A DNA stretch of 64,000 nt, taken from positions 255,979,368 to 256,043,367 of the forward strand of contig OY282560.1 in NCBI GenBank assembly GCA_958295665.1. Direction: 5' to 3'. This document shows, one piece after another, positions 55,396 through 63,955 of the stretch (the stretch's first letter is position 1; every line of letters starts with the position of its first letter). The stretch comes from Tipula vernalis (taxonomy: Eukaryota; Arthropoda; Insecta; Diptera; Tipulidae). The position numbers and the translations under genes are program-made. Under the pieces are notes generated by a model. That model made no database searches, was not told the origin of the DNA, and worked only from the letters and a program-made list of their open reading frames with translations.

Positions 55396-56226
55396 TAGAA
55401 CTAAATAATGTAGAACGGCCACTACACGATATTTTAATAAATATATAAAATAGTACTAAATCTGTTAAAATTGTTATGATGATGGAGAAATATTTTAGAG
55501 CGGGTTTGATTTGATTGTTATCACTTTATTAAAGCTCAACTGTATTCTGTTGTACAATTTGTAAAATTTAATGAACATCGATTCGTAGAGTTTCTTCTTA
55601 AATTGCTTTGTCCAATTTTATAATTACATTCAAATATGAAAGTTCTAAGTATCATTGTTGTAGATATTTATAAAGTTACTTAATTTTTTGTGTTATTAAT
55701 AACAAACTTCTCATTAAGTGCGGTCAGAGTGTTAAAAATATGTTGAATCGACTTGAAAACCACTTTCTTGAAACCAAATATTTGTTTCTGAATTACTTCA
55801 TACAATACTTTTTTTTTCTTATCGTGGACTTAATTGAAAAGTCCATACATGACATCTCTTTTTGAACTTTGTTTTCTGCAAATCATCTTATAAGTGGACC
55901 ACCCGGTATATTCACAGAAAAACTACTAACAAAATTTCAATAAAAGAGAAAATTATTTTTATTTTTGTTTTAATTTAAAATGAAAATATGTAAAAAAAAA
56001 TCTTATAAATTTTTATCATTCAATTAATTAATTCATTTCCAACATCGGAATATTCAATTTAATCTTAATAGGGCAACATCTGGCTAATACCAAATACTTA
56101 TTTTGCTAAATAAAAAAATTTTTTTTGTCTTAATTAATTATATCAGGTTTCATACAAAATTTTAGAATGAGGTTAGTAGCAGCAAATGAAGGTGCCTTGT
56201 AAATTTAAATTATCGTTTAACCCCTG

Positions 56227-56241
56227 GTGTGTGTGTGTGTG
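56227..56241. repeat. (GT)7 microsatellite
   Basis: Seven GT dinucleotides plus a final G, followed by an A-rich run. It is a simple-sequence repeat with no other signal around it. Confidence 0.9.
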
Positions 56242-56763
56242 ACAAAAAAAAATAAATCTTTAAATGTAGAATGGGATTTAGGGAATTTTAAAATGTCAGT
56301 ATAAAAAATTGTTGACAAAAATTATGATTAAACGATGGAGGGTAACTAATTGTGATTGCTGCGTGGTGAAAGAGCGTAACATTTGATTTGATGGCATTAG
56401 ATATATCTTTGCAAGATAGAACCAGTGCACAGATTTAGCTATTACACGCACCATGTTTACACCGGTAATGATTTATTGCGAAATACAAATAATAAAGTGT
56501 CGGAAAAATGACAAAAGCTAATGAAATAAATAGTATTTGTTGTGGACATGTATCGAATAAAATAGAATAGTTGCAGAATTAGTAGATTATTCATCAGAGA
56601 ATAGAATAAGCGATTTCAAGTGTAGTCGAAAAGAAATGAAAAGTTTTTTGTGTTTTCATCAAAAAATAAGATTGTTCGGTTCTGCTTGGTTTCAGATTTT
56701 TTGTATTCATTTTTTCGTTTCGCTTGCTCAATTGTTTTTGGTTCGTGTTCGCCCGCAAAATTT

Positions 56764-56783
56764 CAAGTAAATTATTTTACTTG
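56764..56783. repeat. Short perfect hairpin
   Basis: CAAGTAAA and TTTACTTG form an 8-bp perfect inverted repeat around the loop TTAT. It could be chance in AT-rich DNA. No function can be assigned. Confidence 0.5.
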
Positions 56784-56930
56784 CAAACATGAAATTCGAT
56801 ATTTCACTAATTTTGATTAATTAATTTTATCAAATCTTCATCGTATCTCTATATCGTCGGTACACAAGAATAGTGACACAAATCAAAAAAATTGATTTTT
56901 CAAAGGAGCAGTTTGAAAAATTTTTATTTC

Positions 56931-56942
56931 ATGCAACAACAT
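56931..56942. repeat. LINE target-site duplication, left copy
   Basis: ATGCAACAACAT precedes the 5' end of the LINE and is repeated exactly after its poly(A) tail. Duplications of about this length are expected from target-primed reverse transcription. Confidence 0.9.
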
Positions 56943-56947
56943 GATGA

Positions 56948-58189
56948 ACCTTCAGACTCCGTTATGTCCCTCTATCTTGGAAATTTGCGGAAGTGATAAT
57001 GATACCTAAGCCAGGTAAGCCACCAAGTGAACTGGCCTCGTACAGGCCAATATCACTTCTTCCAACTATGTCAAAACTATTTGAGAGATTGTTATTAAAA
57101 CGAATTAAACCAGAAGTTGTAAAATCAGGAGCTGTTCCGTCCCATCAGTTTGGATTTAGAGAGGAACACTCCACAATCGACCAAGTCCATAGAATAACAG
57201 ATATAATAGAAAAATCCTTAGAGGAAAAAAAGATTTGTTCAGCCATATTTCTTGACATAGCGCAGGCATTTGACAAAGTCTGGCTAGATGGTTTAATATT
57301 TAAATTGTAGAAAACTCTGCCATTTGAGTATTGCGAACTGCTAAAGTCATACCTGAAAAGGAGATATTTTAGAGTTAAACAGGAAGGAGTTTACTCCAGT
57401 ATTAAAGAAGCTAAAGCAGGAGTCCCGCAGGGGAGGGTCTTAGGGCCTTTCCTTTTCGTGCTGTTTACTAGCGACATACCGCAGACGAGCAATACAACTA
57501 TCGCCACGTTTGCAGATGACACTGCAATTCTAGCTGTTGGTGACACAATCGGTGAAGTCACATTCAAACTACAAATAGCCGTAAATAATATACAAGATTG
57601 GCTAGCTAAGTGGAGAATTAAAGTGAATGAATCGAAGTCTACTCACATTAACTTCACTAATAGATCAATAGAACCACTACCTGTGACTCTCAATAATATC
57701 TCTGTACCACATGCCAATCAAGCAAAATACCTTGGTATGAACCTTGATGCAAAGTTAAAGTGGAAAGTACACGTGAAAAAGAAAGCAGAAGAGCTTCAGT
57801 TAAAATATAGAAAAATGTACTGGTTAATTGGAAGAAACTCTCAGTTATCCATTCATAATAAACTTATGCTTTATAAACAAGTACTCAAGCCGATCTGGAC
57901 ATATGGTATTCAACTATGGGGATGCACCAAAATCAGTAATCAACAGATAGTTCAACGATTTCAAAATAAAGTCCTCAGAGGAATTGTAAATGCCCCTTGG
58001 TACACTCGTAATAGTGACCTTCATAGAGATCTCGGAATAGACACAGTCGCAAGTGAAATAAAGAAATGTGCTCAAAAACACCAGGAGAGGCTCCATCATC
58101 ACCCTAACATCGAAGCTGCAAGACTACTTCATCAAGAGGGTATAATAAGAAGACTCAAAAGACTAAAACCTTTTGAGTTGCCTGAATAG
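56948..58189 (+). pseudogene. Jockey-type reverse transcriptase, C-terminal fragment with one stop
   Basis: One reading frame of 414 codons, including the final stop, runs across the element, broken only by an in-frame TAG at 57,308-57,310. No start codon is meaningful because the 5' end is truncated; the first codons after a TGA at 56,945 already read as reverse transcriptase (WKFAEVIMIPKPGKP). In order come RPISLLP, QFGFREEHSTIDQ, the catalytic block AIFLDIAQAFDKVW (first Asp at 57,254), GVPQGRVLGP (near 57,420-57,448, Arg where Ser is usual), FADDTAI (FADD at 57,509-57,520, the catalytic Asp pair), WRIKVNESKS, KYLGMNLD, and the Jockey-type C-terminus KPIWTYGIQLWG. In the family this enzyme copies element RNA into DNA at a nicked target. 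This copy lacks the endonuclease and the N-terminus and is certainly inactive. Confidence 0.93.
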
Positions 58190-58361
58190 TCCGCACAATG
58201 CAACATCAACCAAAACAACACTTTATGTAAAGAACACATATGAGTGCTTTATTATTATATTGTCAGAGTCAAACGCTGTTAGTCAAAAATGACTAGTTAC
58301 TTTGTAAAAAAAAATTTATTGTTATCATAAATAAAATTATTAAAAAAAAAAAAAAAAAAAA
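58190..58361 (+). other. LINE 3' UTR with polyadenylation signal and A-tail
   Basis: About 150 bp of non-coding sequence follow the stop codon. AATAAA lies at 58,330-58,335, followed after a few bases by an uninterrupted run of 20 A. The A-run abuts the right target-site duplication, so it is the retained poly(A) tail of the retrotransposed RNA. Confidence 0.88.
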
Positions 58362-58372
58362 TGCAACAACAT
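58361..58372. repeat. LINE target-site duplication, right copy
   Basis: ATGCAACAACAT directly follows the A-tail and matches 56,931-56,942 exactly. The sequences diverge beyond it (GATG on the left copy, AGGA on the right). Confidence 0.9.
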
Positions 58373-59019
58373 AGGATTTCAATCACAACCAACCATATTC
58401 TAGGTATTTAGTTATTCATTTCTGGAAATGACTTAAAAATTATGATTTTTCAATTGTATCTCTCTGTAATCTTCATTTTTCCACTTAGAATCACTAAATG
58501 TTGTACTTAAAGGATCGGACCACGGACAATCGAAATTTTATTTTTTATACCCCAGCAAAAAAAAACTTATCACTCCATGTTCAATTGGTAGATGCAGGAA
58601 TTTTTTGAGATCTTGGCAAAACCGAATTTGGAAAAGCGGGATATCTTGTATCAAATATTACAATCGTACGTTTTTTAACGTCTTGCACACTACTTTTTCC
58701 ACGAAATTTAAGAATTATTCATAATTAAAGAAAACAGTACTAACAGCAATCTGGAAATTCCAAAAACAAGGATTCAGGCCAAAAGAGCATTCTGGGATCA
58801 ATTTGGAAAAAGTGACACATGGGAGGGTTGATAAAATTTCTGCTGCAATGCAGAATGTTGCTGATTAATGGGGCAGATGCAATTATATTAGGGAAATCGA
58901 CAAATCAACATTACGTTTGCAGCTTTTGCCCAATGTTTATGCATTTCATGAATCATTTTACAAACGAATTTAAATTTTAATGTAAATAAAATATTTCAAC
59001 ATTTATATAACAAAATGTT
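58373..59019. other. AT-rich non-coding DNA
   Basis: This stretch of about 650 bp has no open frame of note, no recognised repeat and no RNA gene. It is the pre-insertion flank of the LINE to its left and adjoins the transposase relic on its right. Part of it could be the 3' end of that minus-strand relic, but I see nothing to prove it. Confidence 0.55.
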
Positions 59020-59665
59020 TTAATTAAAGTATTTGTTGGTGTATGATTTCGGCGATCTGCATTCGAAAATGGTAGCAAGCTGAATTGATAAAAATAATCA
59101 TCTTCGAGCATTTCAGTTCAGAATTTTTGTTCTCATCGCTTTCGTCGTTTAAATTTAAATTGTCCAAACATAAATTATGTCCAACCAAAGTTGCGTTTCT
59201 AATTTTGCAGGCAACCATCGGATAATCATGTAATGTTTAATGGAATACGGATTTTACCACCAAACAATTTTTCAATGTTCCTTCAGATGATGATATAATT
59301 CATCATAATATCGAAATTTATTACTTTCCTTCCATGCTTTGCGTTAATAAAAGAAACAAGCAACCAGGATTTCAGAGGAAAGCTCGAATATAATTGTGCT
59401 TTGCTTTATTATTTTCGCAAATTTTTTCAGAAAATGTTTTCATTTGCATAAATTAACCCGCTTATTCGAATCACGACGAGCAAGAACGTTTATGTTTTGG
59501 TAACCTTTTCGATTCTAAATAAATTGCCTTTAAAAAACTTATCATCTTCGGATGGCAGAATAATGGCCCGGTGACATCCATCTATCGGACCAAGATCTAC
59601 CGGCATATTAAATTTTCTAACTACAAATGAAACGACCACGTTTAGCCGCCACCAATCTATTTGAG
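59020..59665 (-). pseudogene. Probable Harbinger (PIF)-type transposase relic
   Basis: Two parts of the minus strand resemble a PIF/Harbinger DDE transposase in the correct order. The upstream part reads MPVDLGPIDGCHRAIILP; GPIDGCH is at 59,571-59,591, and its Asp (59,580-59,582) corresponds to the first catalytic Asp in the family motif G-x-I-D-G/C-T/C-H. The downstream part, in another frame, reads GTLKN (near 59,270-59,285), then after a TAA stop LHDYP and MVACKIRNATLVGHNLCL (from 59,218 down). This resembles the family's C-terminal block, where an LK-containing stretch precedes a K-I-x-N-A-x-x-x-x-H-N core. The region between is frameshifted and holds stops. In the family the protein cuts and pastes the transposon; this copy is dead. 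No terminal inverted repeats or target duplication were found. The two local motifs are suggestive, not conclusive. Confidence 0.5.
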
Positions 59666-60249
59666 GGAAGAATCAAATAGGAAACTTGCAAAAACGATCG
59701 AATTTATTCCGAGATCAAAAGAGGAGATATAAAAGAAACAAAAATTCAACCGCTCAATATTGGTCGGTATAGAGCGTTAATTAAACATTTCGATAAAGTT
59801 GGTAAACATTACTATATGTACTAAATAAAGAGCCTTAAAGGATTGGTTGTTAATTATATTAAAAGGAATAAAGAGTTACTATGGGTTAAATGGATGCAAA
59901 GAATGATCTCGTTGATAAAGGCTTCCAATGCAAATCTAAATGGAAACTAGAACGCAACTTTAAACTGTAGTGTACACCAAGAGCTTTCCTATACGCAATA
60001 ATCCTTAAGGGTACTGCTCTTAAAGTGGAACCAAGTGAAGAAGGAAAGGTCCCAGTAACTATAAACTGGCCCACGAATATAAAGAAAGTTCCTGATTTAC
60101 ATAATTAACTTTTGTGCAACTAAGGGCATCCCACGAACATATGCTAAGCTACTCACCACTCAGTAGGTACCGAATTCCTGGAATCGAATCTATTGGGATC
60201 AATATTCAAATCAGTTGAACAAAATATGCTGAATATTCCTCTTATAAAC
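59666..60249. other. Unassigned, possibly decayed coding relic
   Basis: No recognised element. On the plus strand, 59,893-60,104 can be read as a peptide with one stop, from MDAKNDLVDKGFQCK through ILKGTALKVEPSEEGKVPV, ending near 60,104. On the minus strand a 62-codon frame covers 59,886-60,074. Neither matches a family I know. The plus-strand reading has a protein-like composition and lies just upstream of the second LINE relic on the same strand, so it could be part of that or another transposon. This is a guess. Confidence 0.35.
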
Positions 60250-60659
60250 GTCCTGACCTTATTAGCTGAAAAGGCTTGACATAAATAGTTCTACTGGAAT
60301 ACAATGGAAATTAAATCGAGCTATTAAGATCGTAAGATTTACATTGCGGGAAGAAGAAAAGCATAGAGCGTCCAGAATTATTTAACTTGAACTCTCGGCA
60401 AACAAGAGGACAGATTATTCTTTGTAGAGGAGGAGCAATATTGTTGTACACAACCGATTTGCTTGTAACCAAAAAAGTAATAATAACAACATTTGCCGAT
60501 GATACGGCCACCCTGGCGTCACACCATAATCCCAATATTCCCTCGAAGGAATTACAGAATAATTTAAACAAAATCACGACTTATTGAAGACATGGTGAAT
60601 AAAAGTAAATGAAAACTTAACATATTTGTTGTTTACTCGTGGACTAATATCACCAATAA

Positions 60660-60893
60660 AAAAATTTTATGTAATAAAACACAATATTTCGGTTTTGTCA
60701 CTTTCTTTAACGTGATATTTATTTTATTTGTAACTGAAATTACGATCGTTTCGGATATTACTCCTTTATCAAATTTCTAACAAACATTAACTAAAATTAT
60801 GCTAAAAAACTGCTTTTATACCCTATTTTTATTTTAAATTTTTTTTAAATGAAAACAAATCAAACCACGTTACATCAGATGTATAAACCAATG
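60660..60893. other. Extra sequence inside the old LINE relic
   Basis: In the better LINE copy, only about 60 bp separate the NFTNRS and KYLGM blocks. Here the matching LFTRG and KYLGL blocks are about 300 bp apart. The extra AT-rich segment of about 230 bp therefore looks like a later insertion. I saw no clear terminal repeats, so its nature is unknown. Confidence 0.5.
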
Positions 60894-61500
60894 GAATTAA
60901 ATAAAATAAATATTTCTCAACAAACGAGGTAAAATACTTGGGTCTGCACCTGGATGGAAGGGTGACATAGAAAAATCATATTGAAGCAAAGCGCAACAAA
61001 ATACGAATTATCTCAGCCGCCATTAGCCAATAAAGTTTTCTGTACATAGCGATAACGAAACCCATATGGTCATACGTTATTCAGTTATGGGGATCCACTA
61101 ATGCTTCGTGGTGCATTCGAAATAGTTAAATTAAAAACAATCATCCCACGTACAGCAGGAATGACCAGCGGAATTAAACGATAAAACTATCCATTCCTAA
61201 ACAAACGAGGTCAAACAGTAAGGGTTGCACCTGGAAAGAAGGATGGCATTGAAAAATCGTATTGAAGCAAAGCGCAACCAAATACAAATTAGATTTTCCG
61301 AAGTGTTTTGGCTGATGGGAATCTCAGCTATCATTAGCCAATAAAGTTTTACTGTACAAAACCCATATGGTCATATGTTAATCAGTTATGGGAATCAACG
61401 AATGCTCCGTGGTAAATTAGAAAGAGTAATTTGGTATACCCGATGACCTTGGAATTAAAACTACTAAAAACATTCATCCCACATACAACTGGAATAATTC
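60894..61500. repeat. Tandem duplication within the old LINE relic
   Basis: A segment starting GAATTAAA with AACGAGGT and GCACCTGGA (from 60,894) recurs from 61,171. Both copies hold TTGAAGCAAAGCGCAAC, CATTAGCCAATAAAG and ACCCATATGGTCATA, and both end in ATCATCCCAC/TTCATCCCAC about 25-30 bp before their edge. The second copy keeps about 37 bp (AGATTTTCCGAAGTG onward) that the first has lost. The two copies have diverged noticeably, so the duplication is old. Confidence 0.8.
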
Positions 61501-61559
61501 AATCTTTCAAAAAATTCGAATACCTTCCCTAGGAAATACCGAATAAACTAGAAATATCG

Positions 61560-62000
61560 AATAATTTCGAGAAATCTACTAAATTAACAGTTCAGATTGA
61601 TATCTGTAAGTCTGTAAGATCACATAATTCAAGAACATCTCAAAAATGTTGAAAAGCTGAAACGGATAAACTCGACAATCTACCAGAATCTCGAAATACT
61701 TCAAAAAATTTGCATAATATTGAAAAGTGTGTTAGCAAGTCTGTTACAAAAATCTCTCATAGAAAGGAAATTATCAAATCAGAGCCAGTAACATCAAGCA
61801 ATTTAACGCTATGCACAACAAAAACATAAAAATATGTATGATTCGAATGGGTCCTATAAGATCAAATAATTGAATACATTCGATAATTTCAAAAGTTCTC
61901 GGAAAACCTCAAAAATCGTGAATAGCTTCTCGAACAACTTCAATTTTTGCAATTCATTCAAATTAAATCCTAAGCAAGCCTCTTACAAGGAGGTTTCAAT
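61560..62000. repeat. Diverged tandem duplication, period about 240 bp
   Basis: TAAGATCACATAATTCAAGAA at 61,615 resembles TAAGATCAAATAATTGAATA at 61,857. The end parts also match: CTTCAAAAAATTTGCA followed by GCAAGTCTGTTACAA near 61,700-61,750, and CTTCAATTTTTGCAA followed by GCAAGCCTCTTACAA near 61,938-61,990. The spacings are 242 and about 238 bp. The sequence is non-coding and is probably an old duplicated repeat fragment. Confidence 0.45.
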
Positions 62001-62919
62001 TTAGTATGTAAATTATAAAGAATCCCCGTGGATTTTATTCTGGCTTAACCTCCTAGTTCCGGTCTTTTGTTTTCAATTATTTAAAAGTCTCTTAAATTCC
62101 TGCTATAAATACTTCCAAAAAAAATATGGCGTAAATTCATCTGGCATAAATTCAAGGCACCAGGGATCAGTAGATATGATTTTATTGCGTTGTCTTATCA
62201 TTAGTGTGATTAAGGCTTTGAATCTCACAGTTATTAAGAAAGGTTATATAAGCGTATGTATACTTAATAATCGATTAAGATATCGAGATGAATTAGTCTG
62301 CAGAAAATGTCTGTCTAGACAGTCATTTTAACTCATCTAACTTTCATTCAAACTAGTTAAGAAGTTTTGACGTGAAACCCGGACAATAGGCAAATATGCA
62401 GATAGACAAACCAATTTTTTTTAAAATGGGGTTTACCTTAGCCATCCTTTAAATTTAAGTAACGCAAACGACTACACAGAGCATATTTCGAAATTAGAGA
62501 CATACTCCAATTTTATGTATTAAAAATTAAACCAAGCATTAATAAGGAAACATGTACTTATATCCGTATATGTAATGTATGTACATATATGTAATGTATG
62601 TACATCTTTCCTAACGGGTTATTTACTTGAGTACTTTCTACCCTATTTTTTCGACACCTGTAGCACACATATTATATTCGTATTAAGTAAATTAGTTTAG
62701 CAGTTTTAAATATCAGGACATTTTCTTTTTTTGTTTCGTTAATTACAGGAACATGTTTTTATTTAAGGATGCACTGGATAAAATACTAGAAGTATAAAAT
62801 AACTAAAACTTTACAAATAATTGTTGTTTAATAATAATTTTTCAATTAATATGAAAAAATCGAAGTAATTTATTTATATTGTTATGGTGAAACAACATTT
62901 CTTTAAGGAATCGGCAAAA
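62001..62919. other. AT-rich non-coding DNA
   Basis: No open frame, RNA gene or known element is visible. The only distinct structure is an exact 19-bp tandem duplication at 62,568-62,605. Confidence 0.6.
62568..62605. repeat. Exact 19-bp tandem duplication
   Basis: ATATGTAATGTATGTACAT occurs twice head to tail (62,568-62,586 and 62,587-62,605). The ATGTACAT core is self-complementary. Similar ATGTACAT simple sequence is common in dipteran intergenic DNA. Confidence 0.85.
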
Positions 62920-63440
62920 ACTTTCTGAAAATGGGATCCTAAAATGATATTTATATGAAGTACGATGGAAATGGGATTCTAAAATGAGCTTTAGAGCTTG
63001 GTTGTTTTATGGAATTGAAAGAGCTTGGTTGTTTGATGGAACTGGGATTCTAAAATTACTTTTTGATGAAGTTCAGGAATATGGTCAATTATGAAGGAAC
63101 TTGGTTAATTATAATTAATAATTATTCAAGGTTTTCGTATTATGTTGAAATTACCGAGTTTCTTATAATCCTAGTTCCTTCATACTTTTCCCATTTCCAT
63201 TTCCTTGGTACTTCCCGATTTTCATCATTATTAGTTAATACCTAAGTTCCCATTTCCATCGTACATTCTGAATTTCATTGTAAACGATTAGGAATTAACC
63301 GAGTTCCTTCCACATCGGCCATATTCCAGAAATTCATCCAAAACACGTTTTAGAATCCCGTTTCCACCGTACGTGTCGAATTTAATCATAATTGATTAAG
63401 AAATAGCCAATTCCCTCCTTAATTGGCCATATTCCAGAGC
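62920..63440. repeat. Imperfect foldback repeat with tandem sub-repeats
   Basis: The left arm 63,038-63,112 is about 75% identical, by eye over 75 bp, to the reverse complement of 63,291-63,365. Shared blocks include GGGATTCTAAAA, GGAATATGG, GAAGGAACT and GGTTAATT. The block GTACGATGGAAATGGGA at 62,960 recurs in reverse complement at 63,248-63,264, and slightly diverged near 63,357-63,373. Within the left arm, GGGATTCTAAAA-type units are repeated in tandem (about 62,930, 62,973, 63,043). Such long inverted repeats around a short AT-rich centre are typical of foldback elements or MITEs. No coding potential is seen; the 60-codon frame at 63,063-63,245 crosses the arms and is chance. Confidence 0.7.
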
Positions 63441-63850
63441 GTAATATAAAGTTATCTTAACTTTCACAGATAGTCTGGAAAACGATAAATAATAAAAAAG
63501 ACATTGGAAAAATTGTACCCCTTAAGTTTGAAATCCACTAAATCGGGGTTGTTTATCGGGGTACCGTTCCACCGTTTGACGTCTCGTCTTTTCCGTTTGG
63601 TTATTACATTGCATCCTTTCCGTCTCTTTACACTGACATTTGACAAACAAATAAAAATATAAAACGAAAGTCTACGAGACCTCAGAATCTCTAAAAATTC
63701 TATTCTTCGTAAACCACTTGTATAACAACTTATATACTTACAACAACTTATATACTCTCACGTAATGTAAATGATTTGATTTGGTTGGTTATGTACTAAC
63801 CCTTCGATTTCTCTTTTCAAATTGTATAGAAAATGTCTAAAACTAATTTT
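63441..63850. other. Non-coding DNA with short similarity to the terminal palindrome
   Basis: No gene is seen. The part at about 63,560-63,650 (GCATCCTTTCCGTCTC, TTACACTGACATTTGAC) resembles 63,945-64,000 (TATCCGCTCTACACTGTCC, GCATCCGCTCCGTTTGTC). The two may be diverged copies of the same repeat end. Confidence 0.4.
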
Positions 63851-63855
63851 GACGA

Positions 63856-63955
63856 AGAGTGGAACGAAAAGGAACGGATCCGTTATTACTCGACCTTAAA
63901 CCTTAAAGGTTTTAACAGAATGCATCGGATCCGCTTGTTCGTTTTTATCCGCTCT
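63856..63955. repeat. Hairpin-forming palindrome of about 100 bp
   Basis: The left arm 63,856-63,882 (AGAGTGGAACGAAAAGG, then AACGGATCCG) pairs with 63,926-63,955, whose reverse complement begins AGAGCGGATAAAAACGAAC and ends GCGGATCCG. Both arms hold the self-complementary CGGATCCG (63,875-63,882 and 63,926-63,933). The centre is a perfect palindrome AAACCTTAAAGGTTT at 63,898-63,912. The midpoint of the arms (63,905.5) coincides with the middle of that palindrome (63,905), so this is one structure. It could be a palindromic MITE or the end of a larger transposon that leaves the window. The TCCG-rich sequence continues to 64,000. Confidence 0.75.

Larger units (their letters stand above)
55379..56930. 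other. AT-rich non-coding DNA between satellite and LINE
   Basis: This stretch of about 1.55 kb has no open frame of note, no satellite monomer and no recognised element. It contains A- and T-runs, a (GT)7 microsatellite at 56,227-56,240 and a short hairpin at 56,764-56,783. It could be ordinary intergenic or heterochromatic DNA, or a decayed transposon too diverged to recognise. Confidence 0.6.
56943..58361 (+). mobile_element. 5'-truncated Jockey-clade non-LTR retrotransposon
   Basis: This is a single LINE insertion with clear ends. It has a 5' end cut inside the reverse transcriptase, a coding part to 58,189, a 3' UTR of about 150 bp, the polyadenylation signal AATAAA at 58,330-58,335, and an A-tract at 58,342-58,361. 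It is bounded by perfect 12-bp direct repeats at 56,931-56,942 and 58,361-58,372; the shared A makes the 3' edge ambiguous by one base. ORF1, the endonuclease domain and the start of the reverse transcriptase are missing, as in the usual dead-on-arrival LINE copy made by incomplete reverse transcription. Clade assignment rests on the protein motifs and on the absence of any RNase H domain after them. The perfect duplications and almost open frame suggest a fairly recent insertion. Confidence 0.93.
60250..61500 (+). pseudogene. Old Jockey-type reverse transcriptase relic, duplicated inside
   Basis: Pieces of a Jockey-type reverse transcriptase occur in family order on the plus strand, with many stops and frameshifts. 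A weak catalytic-A remnant LLAEKA lies near 60,260. LLYTTDLLVTKK with TTFADDTATLASHHNP holds FADD at 60,492-60,503. LFTRGLISPIK is near 60,630, KYLGLHLDGR at about 60,930-60,960, and KPIWSYVIQLWGS at about 61,058-61,100. Then KYLG-like, KPIW- and LWG-like sequence recurs at about 61,200-61,400, followed by DLGIKTT near 61,445. The same blocks appear once each in the LINE at 56,943-58,361, which supports the reading. This copy is clearly older, since its frames are heavily damaged and no tail or target duplication was found. The 3' end is taken where similarity ends near 61,500. Confidence 0.8.

Noticed and set aside
57914..58102. 62-codon minus-strand frame
   Set aside because: It is antisense to the conserved C-terminal part of the LINE reverse transcriptase and has no family features of its own.
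59886..60074. 62-codon minus-strand frame
   Set aside because: No recognisable domain. The plus-strand reading of the same bases is at least as protein-like, and neither can be called a gene.
60311..60577. 88-codon minus-strand frame
   Set aside because: It lies antisense across the FADD block of the old LINE relic; chance opening of a non-coding strand.
58373..62919. tRNA, rRNA or snRNA genes
   Set aside because: No tRNA-like A/B boxes, rRNA-like conserved blocks or snRNA motifs were seen on either strand by eye.
63063..63245. 60-codon plus-strand frame
   Set aside because: It crosses the centre of the foldback repeat and its sequence follows from the repeat arms.
63464..63646. 60-codon minus-strand frame
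   Set aside because: Low-complexity, Lys/Arg-rich, no family match, and overlaps sequence resembling the terminal palindrome.
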